A stretch of 64,000 nt of DNA from Kosakonia sacchari SP1 (GCF_000300455.3 NZ_CP007215.2:3162001-3226000), one strand, 5' to 3'; positions 51,248-60,601 are shown, counted from the first letter of the stretch. Notes: generated by a model not told the origin, from the letters alone. A program made the numbers and translations.

Positions 51248-51729
51248 GGCAGTAATCCTCCCACCGTGTTTTTGATATCGCCAATCGTCGATGCGGCGGT
51301 GTCCTGCAGATTACGAAGCTGATCGCCCAGGTTACCAAACATGTCGGTCAGCGATTCATCAACGCGTTTCAGTGTCAGGGAAAACTCAATCCGGCGCGCT
51401 TCACCGCCGGCGAAAAACTCTGTTTTGGTCTGGCTCAGGTTCTCGATCACAAACATGCCGTAAATAGTGCCGCTGCCCTCAATTAAAGGCCATGCTTTAC
51501 CCCGTTCTGCCATTTGCTCCAGCGCCAGCAATGACAGCCTGCCGCCGGTGATTTCAGGGAGCAGGACACCTGAAAGCGTCAGGGAGTCATTATCCGGGCC
51601 AAGAAATTGTGTCGACGGGCGGCGGTTCACCCGGCTGTTGGTCGCGTGCCGCCAGTTGCGCTGATACTGCAATTCCTGATAGGACACGGTACGCAGCATA
51701 AAAACGTATAACCCCAGCACCATCATCAT
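51244..51729 (-). CDS. U: Phage tail protein gpU
   Basis: Tail-tip protein of P2-type phages, 161 residues; the MMMVLGLYVFMLRTVSYQEL start and the KVDESLTD-like RVDESLTDMFGNLGD segment fit the P2 U family. The start overlaps the gpT stop by 4 nt and the stop overlaps the gpD start, giving a tightly packed T-U-D unit. Confidence 0.94.
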   Translation of the reverse strand: MMMVLGLYVFMLRTVSYQELQYQRNWRHATNSRVNRRPSTQFLGPDNDSLTLSGVLLPEITGGRLSLLALEQMAERGKAWPLIEGSGTIYGMFVIENLSQTKTEFFAGGEARRIEFSLTLKRVDESLTDMFGNLGDQLRNLQDTAASTIGDIKNTVGGLLP

Positions 51730-54527
51730 GAATCATATCCCCCCTGGTCACTGAAGTTGCTGCGTGCTTTCGCCCGGATGCGACGTTCCCGTTCATCCAG
51801 TTGCCTTGCCACTTCGCGGGCAATATCCTGCGGATTCTGCCCCGGCTGCGCATAGATGGTGATCGGCGCATGGGTTTCAAAATGCATCACAGGCGACTGG
51901 CGGGTCGTCGGCTCAGACGGCGCACGGTATGCTGCTGCGGGCAGGCTCATCGGATGGAGCGGCACGGCTTCTGCCGGTGCGGCTGCAGCCCCCATCATGC
52001 CGGCAACCACCGAAGCGAGCGCCGCCGTGCGCCTGCGGCTGGTCACTTGTGCCGGGCCGTTAACAATTTCCGGGCCATTCTCGCCAACAATGCCAAACTG
52101 ACCGCGCGGAATGACACCGCCGCTGTCATACATGCCGGCAAACGGAACCGCAGCGACTGCCGCGCCGCCAACTACCCGCACCTGCGTTTTGCCCGCTGCG
52201 CTATTATTGCCGGTCATCCAGTCCGGCAGGTAATCCGTGACGGAAGCGAGTTTGTTTTTCAACGCGTCCCATTTCGCATTGATGCCGTTCAGAATGCTGT
52301 CAATGATGGCGCTGCCCATCTGCTGGAATTTCGCCGGCAATGCGGCAACGTCAGCCAGAATCGCAGCCCATTTTTCTGCAATGGTCTGTTTAACACTGGC
52401 CCACGCCTGCGACACTCCACTCTTGATGGCCTCCCAGTTTTTGGCAATCAGGCCCGGCAGGGTGTAATTGAAAAACAGGGATTTGATACCCTCCCATGCG
52501 TTGCTGGCGGTCTGTTTAATCCATTCCCACGCCGCCGTGGTGGCAGCGCAAACGGCATCCCACATGGCTTTGAATTTCGGCCCCAGCGTGTCCCAGTTCT
52601 GCCAGATGTAAATAGCCGCCATGGCAATCAGCCCAATCACCGCGAGGATCGGATTGGCGAACATCAGGCGGCCCAGCCACACAATCCCCTTACCCACGCT
52701 GCCAAGAGCTTTGGTGATAAGACCAAACGCACCGCCGCCTTTTATGCCCAGGATGGAGAATTGCAGGCGCATCAGTGCCAGAGGGCCAAGCACAGCGGAT
52801 ACCGCCAGCATCACCGTCCCCAGCACAACCGCAATCGACGCCAGCGCAGCCACACCTTTCAGGAGCGCCCCGGCGAGCTTCGGGTGTTCTTCGATCCAGC
52901 GGCGAAATGCGCCGGTGACTTGCTTCACGGTGCCCATGATTGCCATCAGCGGCTCGCGCAGGGTTTCACCGAGACTGCTAAAGGCGTTCTCCGCCCCGGT
53001 CTTAACCAGCAGCCACTGCGCGGACAGCGAATCTTTATTGATACTGGACTCTTTTTGCATAGAGCCATTGGCAGCATTACCGGACGTGAGCAGGAGCTGG
53101 CGTTGCAGCTCCGGCAGGTTGTTTGCCAGCTTCGCGGCGTCATCGCCATACTCTTTGCCGAAAAGCATGGTCATAACTGAGAGGCGTTTATCCACCGGCA
53201 GCTTATTAACCTTTGCCAGAACGCGCTGAATAGTGCCGATGGCATCCTTTGTCATCTGCTTTTCCAGCACTTCCGGCTTCATTTTCAGCAGATCCATGCC
53301 ATCCATGAACCGGTCGCTTTGCATGGTCGCAATCGACAACTCACGCACCATTGCGTTAGCGGCACTGGCTGCCACTTCCGGCGCAGCACCCAGCGTTAAA
53401 AATGTCGAACCAAGCGCAGCGGCTTTGCGGTAGTCCAGACGGTCCGCCACGCCGCCCATGCGCTGCAGAACATCGATAATGTCCGCCCCTTTTGACATGG
53501 CGTTGTCGTCCAGGTAGTTCAGCGCATCACCCAATTGCTCAATGTTGCGGGTCGGTACTTTATAAAGCTGGGCAATTTTTCCGAGGCTTTCGGAAAGCTC
53601 GTCCGCCGGAAGCTCAAACGCCGTGGAGGCTTTGGCAGCCGTGGCAGCAAAGACTAATAAATCGCGTTTTTGATCGGCCCATGAATCACTGGGATTCGCC
53701 ACGTTCATGCGGGCGCCACCCTCGACAAGTGCGGCAAAATCCACCGCACCGTTTTGCATGGGTAACTGTTCGCTGGCAGCTTTGATGGCGTCCTGCATTT
53801 CATAGAACCGGGCCGTGCGGTTGCCGTTATCATCACGCAGGCCATTAACCTGCTTTGCCACGCCTTTCATCGCATCTTCCATGCTGGCATAGCTTTTCAC
53901 TGCCGCCATGACCGGCGCGCCCATTGCCATTCCCGCTGCGGTGGTGGTGGCGCCAGCGCCGGCAATACGATCCCGAACTTCAAGACGGCGGGAATAGTCA
54001 GCGCGCGCGGCATTCATGCGCGCCTGCTGCTCCCCCAACCGTTTCAGCGATTTTTGTTGCTTGTCCAGCGCTTGTCTGGTTTGGTCCGCGCTTTTACGCA
54101 GCTTCCTCTGTTCACTGCTTAGGTTTTTCGTGTCGATGCCGGCTTCTTTAAGCGACTTACGCTGGAGGTGAACGGACTGACGCAGGCCATCATATGTGCT
54201 CTGCAGCGCCTTAACGCGGGCTTTAGCCTGTGCAAATTGCCTGATCTGCTGAGCCATTTCACGCGTATTCGCGGCGTGCGGAATCGCTAACGCTGCGGCT
54301 TTTTGTTTTGCGGCTGAAAGATCCTTTTCAGCCAGGGAAAGCTGTGAACGCGCTTTGCGGAATCCATCTATTTTTCCGGCCTGCTCATTCAGCGATTTAA
54401 GCGTGTCTTTACTGGATTTCAGCGCAGCAGCCAGCTTTTTTGTGCTGGCCTGCGCGCTTTTGAATGGGCGGGTGAGTTTATCAACCGCATTAAGCACCAC
54501 CTGCAGACGCAGGTTGTTGTCACTCAT
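51726..54527 (-). CDS. T: Tail tape measure protein gpT
   Basis: Determines tail length and is ejected on infection. 933 residues: N-terminal coiled coil (about 15-190, rich in Lys/Ala/Gln), TP901-type tape-measure core (about 200-420), hydrophobic helices (about 555-660, LASIAVVLGTVMLAVSAVLG and MFANPILAVIGLIAMAAIYI), and an Ala/Pro-rich C-terminus. The ATG lies inside the end of the E' frame. Longer than P2 T (815), implying a longer tail. Confidence 0.95.
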   Translation of the reverse strand: MSDNNLRLQVVLNAVDKLTRPFKSAQASTKKLAAALKSSKDTLKSLNEQAGKIDGFRKARSQLSLAEKDLSAAKQKAAALAIPHAANTREMAQQIRQFAQAKARVKALQSTYDGLRQSVHLQRKSLKEAGIDTKNLSSEQRKLRKSADQTRQALDKQQKSLKRLGEQQARMNAARADYSRRLEVRDRIAGAGATTTAAGMAMGAPVMAAVKSYASMEDAMKGVAKQVNGLRDDNGNRTARFYEMQDAIKAASEQLPMQNGAVDFAALVEGGARMNVANPSDSWADQKRDLLVFAATAAKASTAFELPADELSESLGKIAQLYKVPTRNIEQLGDALNYLDDNAMSKGADIIDVLQRMGGVADRLDYRKAAALGSTFLTLGAAPEVAASAANAMVRELSIATMQSDRFMDGMDLLKMKPEVLEKQMTKDAIGTIQRVLAKVNKLPVDKRLSVMTMLFGKEYGDDAAKLANNLPELQRQLLLTSGNAANGSMQKESSINKDSLSAQWLLVKTGAENAFSSLGETLREPLMAIMGTVKQVTGAFRRWIEEHPKLAGALLKGVAALASIAVVLGTVMLAVSAVLGPLALMRLQFSILGIKGGGAFGLITKALGSVGKGIVWLGRLMFANPILAVIGLIAMAAIYIWQNWDTLGPKFKAMWDAVCAATTAAWEWIKQTASNAWEGIKSLFFNYTLPGLIAKNWEAIKSGVSQAWASVKQTIAEKWAAILADVAALPAKFQQMGSAIIDSILNGINAKWDALKNKLASVTDYLPDWMTGNNSAAGKTQVRVVGGAAVAAVPFAGMYDSGGVIPRGQFGIVGENGPEIVNGPAQVTSRRRTAALASVVAGMMGAAAAPAEAVPLHPMSLPAAAYRAPSEPTTRQSPVMHFETHAPITIYAQPGQNPQDIAREVARQLDERERRIRAKARSNFSDQGGYDS

Positions 54528-54956
54528 CGCTGGCCCCGCTTCTCAGGATCGCTTTATGCCGCCACTCCAGCACCTCAGCCAGCGGCATAGCGTCAGTGAC
54601 GGACGGCGACCAGTGGAAAATGGTGGCGATGTCTGCCACCAGGTCATCAACGGTCAGACTGTCGGCAAATCGGCAAGCACCGATTTCTTCAACAAAAAAG
54701 TGACCACCTCCACGGACATTGCGGTGAGGTCCGCCGGATCCAGTTCTGCCATTTCCTGCGGGGTGAGTGTGGGCGTGGAGATTCGCGGGATCACCGTCAT
54801 CATGGCGCTCACATCCATATCCATGATGGCCTGCAAGCGGGTGCCCCGCAGCGCGCCGGATTGCGGTTTGCGCAGCACCACCTCTGTGATCTGATTTTTT
54901 CCGCGCTGAATGGGGGTATCCAGCACCACCGTTTTTTCGTTTGCTTTGTCACTCAT
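54520..54956 (-). CDS. E': Tail assembly chaperone E+E' (programmed -1 frameshift product)
   Basis: In P2-like phages a -1 ribosomal slip on gene E makes the longer chaperone needed for tail assembly around the tape measure. The heptamer T_TTT_TTG lies at 54693-54699 in the right phase (codons ACT TTT TTG of gpE). Slipping continues as VEEIGACRFADSLTVDDLVA and then DIATIFHWSPSVTDAMPLAE...LRSGASDE to a stop at 54520-54522, overlapping the T start. The E' part keeps the W..K.. pattern of P2 E'. Product about 145 residues. Confidence 0.9.
54654..54956 (-). CDS. E: Tail assembly chaperone gpE
   Basis: Zero-frame product of the E/E' pair, 100 residues (MSDKANEKTVVLDTPIQRGK...SVLADLPTV). Helical protein that coats the tape measure during tail assembly. 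Located between FII and T, as in P2. See the overlapping frameshift entry for E+E'. Confidence 0.94.
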   Translation of the reverse strand: MSDKANEKTVVLDTPIQRGKNQITEVVLRKPQSGALRGTRLQAIMDMDVSAMMTVIPRISTPTLTPQEMAELDPADLTAMSVEVVTFLLKKSVLADLPTV

Positions 54957-55010
54957 GGTTATGTCCTTAAATCGGAAACAGTGCGCGGAAGCCCGCGCCG
55001 TTAAGCGTTA

Positions 55011-55526
55011 TCAGAGGCCCAGGGCGTTGCGGTGTGCTTCCAGCAAATCCACACCGTTCACCATTTCAATCATGTTGATCAGGTCAACTTCGTACAGCAC
55101 CTCACCATTGATGGTCAGTTTGGCGTAGCTGTTGGTGAAGCTGACTTTGCTGGCGTTGCTCTCCCCTGTTTTCAGTTCGCCGGAATCCACCTCTTTGGGG
55201 CGTCCGCGCGTGACCAGTTCTACGGCCTGCACTTCGCCAGTGTCATCACGTTGAATGGAGGCGGTGAAACGTAGTTGCACAGCGTCAGCGGTCGGTTTAC
55301 CCAGTTGTTTGAAGATCAGCGACTCCATTCCGCCAATGGAAAACTCCGTGTCCAGCGCGCCGTCATCCAGCCCCATATCCACATCAACCGCGCCCGACAT
55401 GCCGCCGCCGCGATACTTTTCAAACTTGCGAGTGAATTTCGGCAGCGTCAGGGACTCGACGATGCCCTGCCAGTTGTTCCCGTCATTGAACAGGTTCAGG
55501 TGTTTTAACTTGCGTGGTAAAGCCAT
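55011..55526 (-). CDS. FII: Major tail tube protein gpFII
   Basis: Tail tube subunit, 171 residues, starting MALPRKLKHLNLFNDGNNWQ, typical of P2 FII. RGGGMSGAVDVDMGLDDGAL and VRGRPKEVDSGELK-like segments are present (TRGRPKEVDSGELKTG). 9 bp after FI. Confidence 0.96.
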   Translation of the reverse strand: MALPRKLKHLNLFNDGNNWQGIVESLTLPKFTRKFEKYRGGGMSGAVDVDMGLDDGALDTEFSIGGMESLIFKQLGKPTADAVQLRFTASIQRDDTGEVQAVELVTRGRPKEVDSGELKTGESNASKVSFTNSYAKLTINGEVLYEVDLINMIEMVNGVDLLEAHRNALGL

Positions 55527-55535
55527 GGTGTCCCC

Positions 55536-56708
55536 TTACGCGCTGGCCTGGCTGGAGAATTCCAGCAGGTACTGATCGGTGATGCGCTGGCGCAGCATCA
55601 GGTTTTCAAGCGGCGGCACCGGCGTGTAGTCGTAGTCGATAGTGAGCTTGCCGGCTTTCAGGGAGTCTTTATCGTTCACCGACTCATCCAGCCAGCAGTC
55701 TGCGCCGATGATGTAGCCCTGCGATTTCAGGCTGCGCAGTTTGGCGCGGATACCTTCGATAATGTCGCGGGCCAGCGACGGGTTAAGCACGCCATCCACC
55801 GCCCACATGTGCGCTTCTGCGATGGTGTCAGCCAGTACCTGCGCCGTGCGGGTGTAGTTCTCAAAAGCAAACAGCGGATCATCACTGAGGCAGCGGGAAC
55901 CCCAGAAGCGGAAGCCGTCTTTGCGAATAAGCGTGGTCACGTCATTCTGGTTAAGCAGCCCGGCGTCGGTTGCCGGGTCCTGCAGATCCCAGAACACATC
56001 GGCGGAAATGCCGGTAACGCCGTTCACGCCTACGTTGGACAGGGTTTTGTGCCAGCCGGTCTGCTCGTCGATTTTGGCGCGCAGACCGAGCGCACGGGCA
56101 GTGGCGTAAGCCGTCGCATCTGCATTCAGCACGGTGTCAAAATTGATGAAATCAGGCCAGATCAGCATCCCCTCGCGCTGGCTGAAATTAGCGCGGTAGG
56201 CAATGGCTTCCTCCACAGTTTTGCAGCCGTAGGCGGAGAGGTAGGCAAACCCGCGCAAGCTCTGCGCCACGCTCAGCAGCTCCGTGGCAACCGCCTGCGT
56301 ATCGTGCCCCGGCACGCCGAGAATGCGCGGCTTGACGCCAAACTGCGACTGCGCCGACAGCAGCGCTTTCATACCCGTTTTTTTACCGTCAGCCGTTACG
56401 CCGCCGATAATGTTGGAGGTGGTTTCCGCTTCGCTTTCACCCTGCGCTACGCGCACAACGACGGTGACGGGTTTAGCCTGGTCAGCAATCGCATCGAGCG
56501 AACGGGCCAGCGTGCCGGACTCACCCGCTTTACCGCTGGCGGTCAGCACATCGGTAAGCAGTACCGGCTTATTGAGGGGAAACACAGACGCATCGGCATC
56601 ATCGCCGGTGCAGACCATGCCCACGATGGCAGTGCTCACCGTGGTAATGGGTCGGGTGCCTTCGTTGATTTCAACAACGCGCACCCCGTGATGGTAATCC
56701 TGAGCCAT
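55536..56708 (-). CDS. FI: Major tail sheath protein gpFI
   Basis: Contractile sheath subunit. ATG at 56708 ([20 protein letters not shown]) gives 390 residues, near the P2 length (396); an upstream in-frame start has no homology. Domains follow the P2 sheath: N-terminal strand for subunit linking, [30 protein letters not shown], and C-terminal [20 protein letters not shown]. Preceded by an Ogr box 75-95 bp upstream. Confidence 0.96.
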   Translation of the reverse strand: MAQDYHHGVRVVEINEGTRPITTVSTAIVGMVCTGDDADASVFPLNKPVLLTDVLTASGKAGESGTLARSLDAIADQAKPVTVVVRVAQGESEAETTSNIIGGVTADGKKTGMKALLSAQSQFGVKPRILGVPGHDTQAVATELLSVAQSLRGFAYLSAYGCKTVEEAIAYRANFSQREGMLIWPDFINFDTVLNADATAYATARALGLRAKIDEQTGWHKTLSNVGVNGVTGISADVFWDLQDPATDAGLLNQNDVTTLIRKDGFRFWGSRCLSDDPLFAFENYTRTAQVLADTIAEAHMWAVDGVLNPSLARDIIEGIRAKLRSLKSQGYIIGADCWLDESVNDKDSLKAGKLTIDYDYTPVPPLENLMLRQRITDQYLLEFSSQASA

Positions 56709-56780
56709 AAGGCAGTCTCTCTGGTTTACTGGGATGCGCCTATGTTCTGGTTGATATACGCGCGGCGCACGCGGCGGGCT

Positions 56781-56800
56781 TTGTTTAAGGAATGGCACAA
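56781..56800 (-). promoter_or_regulatory. Ogr-binding box of the FI promoter (PF)
   Basis: TTGT-N12-ACAA read on the minus strand (complement of 56781-56800), the full P2 late activator consensus including the outer T and A. Its centre would put the start point near 56735, about 27 bp before the FI ATG. Confidence 0.8.
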
Positions 56801-56810
56801 TGGGCGGGGT

Positions 56811-56836
56811 AAAAAAATCCCCGCAGAGGCGGGGGC
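56811..56836 (-). terminator. Terminator of the V-to-fibre transcript
   Basis: On the minus strand CCCCGC-CTCT-GCGGGG is followed by seven T (complement of 56811-56817). It separates the V-W-J-I-H transcript from the FI operon, as in P2. Confidence 0.86.
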
Positions 56837-56841
56837 TTCAA

Positions 56842-57027
56842 TCACTTGCGTTCGGCTGAAACATCCACCAGTACCGGTCTGCCATTTTTGTCGACCGACA
56901 ATTGTTTCCCTTCGGGGATCTCAACCATTGTGAAAAACCAGTTATCGTCCGGTAATTCCACGGCACCAGTCACATCATGAAAGCCAGGTAAAACCTCTGT
57001 CATTGTTACCGGATTAAACAGGCGCAT
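56842..57027 (-). CDS. Short tail-fibre-assembly-like protein
   Basis: 61 residues (MRLFNPVTMTEVLPGFHDVT...PVLVDVSAERK). The EGKQLSVDKNGRPVLVDVSA part resembles the proline-flanked segment of Tfa/gpG fibre-assembly proteins, but it is much shorter than P2 gpG (175). It overlaps the fibre stop by 14 nt. It is probably a minimal chaperone or remnant that goes with the short fibre. Confidence 0.6.
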   Translation of the reverse strand: MRLFNPVTMTEVLPGFHDVTGAVELPDDNWFFTMVEIPEGKQLSVDKNGRPVLVDVSAERK

Positions 57028-58177
57028 ACATTACCCTCCATGAGAATGAGTTTGACGACGTTGTGCCATCATATTGCTGGCAACGAGCGGTAAAACCGGA
57101 GGCAGTGACTTCACTATCAATAATCATGGAAACATGAAGCATGTTATCAGTCCTGTCACCCGAGATACGTTCAGCGATACTGATGTATCGCGAAAGTTCA
57201 GGCAGTGCGATTGGGTAAGTGATCGTCGCTTTGCCTCTGTCGTGGACACCACTCATTCCGTATAACTCAATGGCACCATCTGACCATACAACCCAGCCAC
57301 CATTTGCATTCCTGCCCCGGCTGGTAACAAATTTCGCTTCTGCCAAACCAAGATATTTCAGTAAAGCAGGAACACCTTTACCGCTCAGGGCTGTGAGTGT
57401 GTCGTCCAGTGGCTGTTTACCCGCCAGGGCATTTGTCATGGTGGTGGCAAAGTCAGGATCGTTACTGAGCGCGGATGCCAGTTCATTGAGCGTGTCCAGC
57501 GCCCCAGGCGAGGAGCCAACCAGCGCTGCAATCGCAGCCTGTACAAAAGCGGTGCTGGCAATTTGCGTGGTGCTGTTTCCTGCCGCCGCCGTCGGCGCTT
57601 TTGGCGTGCCGGTGAATGTCGGGCTTTCTTTGGGCGCATACTGTGGATGAGGATCAGCAGCAGCAAGATGTTTTGCCATCTGGTCATCTACATACACCTT
57701 AAGCTCGAGCACCTTGTCATCCACATACTGACGGGTTGCCAGAACCACGGAGGGGTCAATCTTCAGCGTGATGTTATCCGTACTGCTGGTAATCAGTATC
57801 ATCCGCACGGTCTGCGTGCGCCCGCTGCCCTCAGCCAGTTGCGGCTTGTAACTCTCCGGGCAGTTACCTACGGCGATCAGCGCGCCGGTGTCATCGAACA
57901 AGCCGACCTCACGAATCCACCAACCGCCTTCGGTTTCAGGAATCACCTGCTCTGCAATAATCTGGCTGCTGTTCTGCGGATCGATATACAGCATGTTCAG
58001 CGCAGCCCGGCGCATTTCGCCAATCAACGTGGTTTGTTGGGCACTGGGCGTTGGCAGCGCGCCACCACCGTCCCCCACAGCCATTTGGGTAATTTTTAGT
58101 GGCACACCAAGCGCGGCGGCGCTTGCCAGTTTTGCCGCGCCGATCTCCGTCAGCAGGGTATAGAATTTTTGGCTCAT
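57014..58177 (-). CDS. H: Tail fibre protein (gpH-like, short)
   Basis: Receptor-binding fibre. 387 residues against 669 in P2. N-terminal phage_tail_fibre domain (about 1-160, MSQKFYTLLTEIGAAKLASA, EGGWWIREVGLFDDTGALIA) attaches to the baseplate. Then comes a short repeat with KAPTAAAGNSTTQIASTAFV (about 195-215), and a C-terminal receptor domain (about 285-387, NANGGWVVWSDGAIELYGMS, ending SFSWRVMYAPV) of the gp53-like fibre tip type. The tip DNA is more AT-rich than the rest, pointing to exchange of the host-range end. Confidence 0.92.
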   Translation of the reverse strand: MSQKFYTLLTEIGAAKLASAAALGVPLKITQMAVGDGGGALPTPSAQQTTLIGEMRRAALNMLYIDPQNSSQIIAEQVIPETEGGWWIREVGLFDDTGALIAVGNCPESYKPQLAEGSGRTQTVRMILITSSTDNITLKIDPSVVLATRQYVDDKVLELKVYVDDQMAKHLAAADPHPQYAPKESPTFTGTPKAPTAAAGNSTTQIASTAFVQAAIAALVGSSPGALDTLNELASALSNDPDFATTMTNALAGKQPLDDTLTALSGKGVPALLKYLGLAEAKFVTSRGRNANGGWVVWSDGAIELYGMSGVHDRGKATITYPIALPELSRYISIAERISGDRTDNMLHVSMIIDSEVTASGFTARCQQYDGTTSSNSFSWRVMYAPV

Positions 58178-58779
58178 GGATGCACTCTCATTGTGTCAGT
58201 AGCATGGACCGCGCCGCCCTCGTAAGCAGTGCCGCCGGAAATAATGGTTTCATTGATGTACGGATAGATGGTGATCTCTTCGCCGCTATAGTTGGCTGCG
58301 CCCGTAAAATACGGCCCGCTGGTCTGCAGGTTGATGGACATGCCGACAAGGTGACGGCTGCAGGGTTTGGCGTCGCTGATCAGGCGTTCCAGCTCGAAAT
58401 AGGTTTCTTCAGTAATGCCCTGGTCCTGCACGCCAATGTCCAGGCGAAACGTCCCCGGCGTCTCGCCGATCTGCCACCACTCAATGATGCGGATCAGGAA
58501 ACCGAACGGCTCCACCACGCGCCGCACGGCGCTGGTTGTCCCTTTGTGCTGATGGATATAGAAAGCATCCTGCACCACCCGGCGCCTGACGCTCTCCGTC
58601 CAGCTTTCGTCCCAGCGGTCAACGGAGAATGCCCACGCCAGATACGGCAGAAAGCTGACCGGACACGTTGCCGGGTTCCACAAATCACGCAGCGGCACCT
58701 GCAAATCGGTAATTGCGCTGCAGCTCTGCGCCAGTCGGCGCTCAAGCGGTGATGAACCGGGCGGCAGCAGGCTATTCAT
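58174..58779 (-). CDS. I: Baseplate protein gpI
   Basis: Baseplate wedge component linking J to the fibres, 201 residues from ATG 58779 (MNSLLPPGSSPLERRLAQSC). WNPATCPVSFLPYLAWAFSV and VDRWDESW are characteristic of the P2 I family. Overlaps gpJ by 8 nt and gpH by 4 nt. Confidence 0.95.
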   Translation of the reverse strand: MNSLLPPGSSPLERRLAQSCSAITDLQVPLRDLWNPATCPVSFLPYLAWAFSVDRWDESWTESVRRRVVQDAFYIHQHKGTTSAVRRVVEPFGFLIRIIEWWQIGETPGTFRLDIGVQDQGITEETYFELERLISDAKPCSRHLVGMSINLQTSGPYFTGAANYSGEEITIYPYINETIISGGTAYEGGAVHATDTMRVHP

Positions 58780-59680
58780 CCGTGCCCCCGTTGGTAACGC
58801 GCCATTCCGTGCAGGATGCCGCCTGCGTCTTGTCCAGCACCACATCACTCAGCGGCAACGCTAGCTCCACACGTTGCACACCTTCAACATGCAGCGCGGC
58901 ATAAATAGCGCTGCGGCGGATATCACGTCCCAGCCGTGTCTGGCTGGCGATATACTTCTGCAGGCTGGATTTTGCCGCTGCCATTACTGGCTCAGCTTCC
59001 GGCCCCGGATAAAGAAAGATCGTCGCATCCACGCGGTAGGGGATAATTTCGGCACTGCGTACCGTCAGACGGTCTGCAACCGGGCGCACATTTTCGCTGT
59101 TAAGCGCCTGCTCAACCACCGCCAGCAGGTCAGTTTCTGCCGCGCCATCCCCCTCGCGGCTTAGAACCGTAAGCACCACCTCAGCCGGCGCCGGGCTGGT
59201 TGCGCTGGCATCCGCCACGCGCCCGTCCGCGCTTTTAGCATGAAATTCATAGGCTGCCGTCGGGCCAGCCACGGACAGCCCCTCAAACGCAGCGGGAACA
59301 CGCAAGCGCAGCGCCTCGTCGCTTTCCATCACCGCTGCAACCGGCGGCACGGCGTTGTTGTCAGCCGGTGTTACCGTCAGGCGTTTGACGTTGTAGTTGC
59401 CAGCCAGTTGCTCAAGATCGCCGCCGATGGCATACGCCACCATGACAGCTTGCGCGGCTTCGTTGATACGCTGGCGCAACAGGATTTCGCGGTAGGTGCT
59501 TTCCTGCAGCAGCTTGGTGACGGGTTCTGATTCAAGGGCCAGGGTGCGCCGAACGGCGGCCTGTTCTTCTGCAGGATAAAGCGCAATGAATGTCGCCTTA
59601 CGTTCAGCCAGCAGCGTCTCAAAATCCGGTACGTCCACAATCTGCGGTGCGGGGAGTTGGGAAAGGTCAATAACCGGCAT
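58772..59680 (-). CDS. J: Baseplate assembly protein gpJ
   Basis: Baseplate wedge protein (Mu gp47-like), 302 residues from ATG 59680, exactly the P2 length. MPVIDLSQLPAPQIVDVPDF at the start and DADASATSPAPAEVVLTVLS-like DASATSPAPAEVVLTVLSRE in the middle. Overlaps W at the start and I at the end. Confidence 0.95.
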   Translation of the reverse strand: MPVIDLSQLPAPQIVDVPDFETLLAERKATFIALYPAEEQAAVRRTLALESEPVTKLLQESTYREILLRQRINEAAQAVMVAYAIGGDLEQLAGNYNVKRLTVTPADNNAVPPVAAVMESDEALRLRVPAAFEGLSVAGPTAAYEFHAKSADGRVADASATSPAPAEVVLTVLSREGDGAAETDLLAVVEQALNSENVRPVADRLTVRSAEIIPYRVDATIFLYPGPEAEPVMAAAKSSLQKYIASQTRLGRDIRRSAIYAALHVEGVQRVELALPLSDVVLDKTQAASCTEWRVTNGGTDE

Positions 59681-60026
59681 TGTCTGCTCCTGTGGATACG
59701 GAAAAGGAAACAGGCGCGCCACTATTACGCTGACCGGTAAGCTCTACCAGCATGGCGCCGTCAAAGCTGCTATTGATAGTGATGGTATCCAGCGTAAGCC
59801 GTGGCTCCCAGCGGGTCAGCGCCACATAGACTGCAGACATGATCTGCAGGCGCAGTGCCGGGTTCTGCGGCTGGTCAATCAGCGCGGAGAGCAAGGAACC
59901 GTATTCCCGGCGGGCAAGCCGGCTACCCTGCGGCGTCAGCAGAATATCGCGCACCGACTGGCGCAGATGCTCTGTGTCAGTCATCGTCTGCCCGTCATTC
60001 CGGCTCATGCCAATATAGAGTGTCAT
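59667..60026 (-). CDS. W: Baseplate assembly protein gpW
   Basis: gp25-like lysozyme-fold baseplate protein, 119 residues; TMTDTEHLRQSVRDILLTPQ, SRLARREYGS and RLQIMSAVYVALTRWEPR are the family motifs. Overlaps V and J. Confidence 0.95.
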   Translation of the reverse strand: MTLYIGMSRNDGQTMTDTEHLRQSVRDILLTPQGSRLARREYGSLLSALIDQPQNPALRLQIMSAVYVALTRWEPRLTLDTITINSSFDGAMLVELTGQRNSGAPVSFSVSTGADNAGY

Positions 60027-60601
60027 ACCGGGCCTCCCGAGGTATCACCGCCCGCTTTCACTTTTATGTGGGCGTGATTATCCACGACGATCCCGTTGGA
60101 ACTCATGGCACCGCCACCCTGGGTGACGCCGCCATTGATCACCACCTCGCTGTTAATGCGCGTGGTATTGGCTTCCACCGCGAACTCGCCGGTTTTCAGG
60201 GTGATATTGTCTGCCGCCTCAATCACCATGGATTTAATGCCTTTGACGAACCAGCGCCCGGTGGCGGGTTCGTATTCAAACCAGCCTCCGTCCGGGTACT
60301 CCGTCACGCAGCCGTCCAGGGAATCCGACGGCGGTGCAAATTGATTGGAATAAATCGCGGGCAGCGCAAAAGCGGTTTCCAGATTGCCGCCCATGCTTAG
60401 CACCACCACCTGCTCATCCGGCGACGGACACCACCATGTACGCGCACCGCCGGCACGCAGCGTCAGCCAGTTAATCCAGTTGGTTTCGAGTTCGCCGACT
60501 TTCACCCGGCACAGCCAGTTTTCCCTGTCCACTTGGGTCACAATGCCGGTGCGGATCAGATTGGTGATAAGGCGCATGATTTCGGTAAGTTGTGCGTTCA
60601 T
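60023..60601 (-). CDS. V: Baseplate spike protein gpV
   Basis: Membrane-piercing tail spike with an OB-fold and a beta-helical tip. 192 residues; SMGGNLETAFALPAIYSNQF and the repeated ITLKTGEFAVEANTTRINSE helix strands are visible. The end GIVVDNHAHIKVKAGGDTSG holds the HxH metal motif near the apex (NHAHIKV). First gene of the V operon. Confidence 0.95.
   Translation of the reverse strand: MNAQLTEIMRLITNLIRTGIVTQVDRENWLCRVKVGELETNWINWLTLRAGGARTWWCPSPDEQVVVLSMGGNLETAFALPAIYSNQFAPPSDSLDGCVTEYPDGGWFEYEPATGRWFVKGIKSMVIEAADNITLKTGEFAVEANTTRINSEVVINGGVTQGGGAMSSNGIVVDNHAHIKVKAGGDTSGGPV

Noticed and set aside
51801-53180. 459-codon open frame on the plus strand opposite the tape measure gene
   Set aside because: Antisense to a well-conserved phage gene; the translation is Arg/His/Cys-rich without domains.
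55809-56933. 374-codon open frame on the plus strand opposite the sheath gene
   Set aside because: Shadow of FI codon bias; it crosses the Ogr box, the terminator and a second gene.
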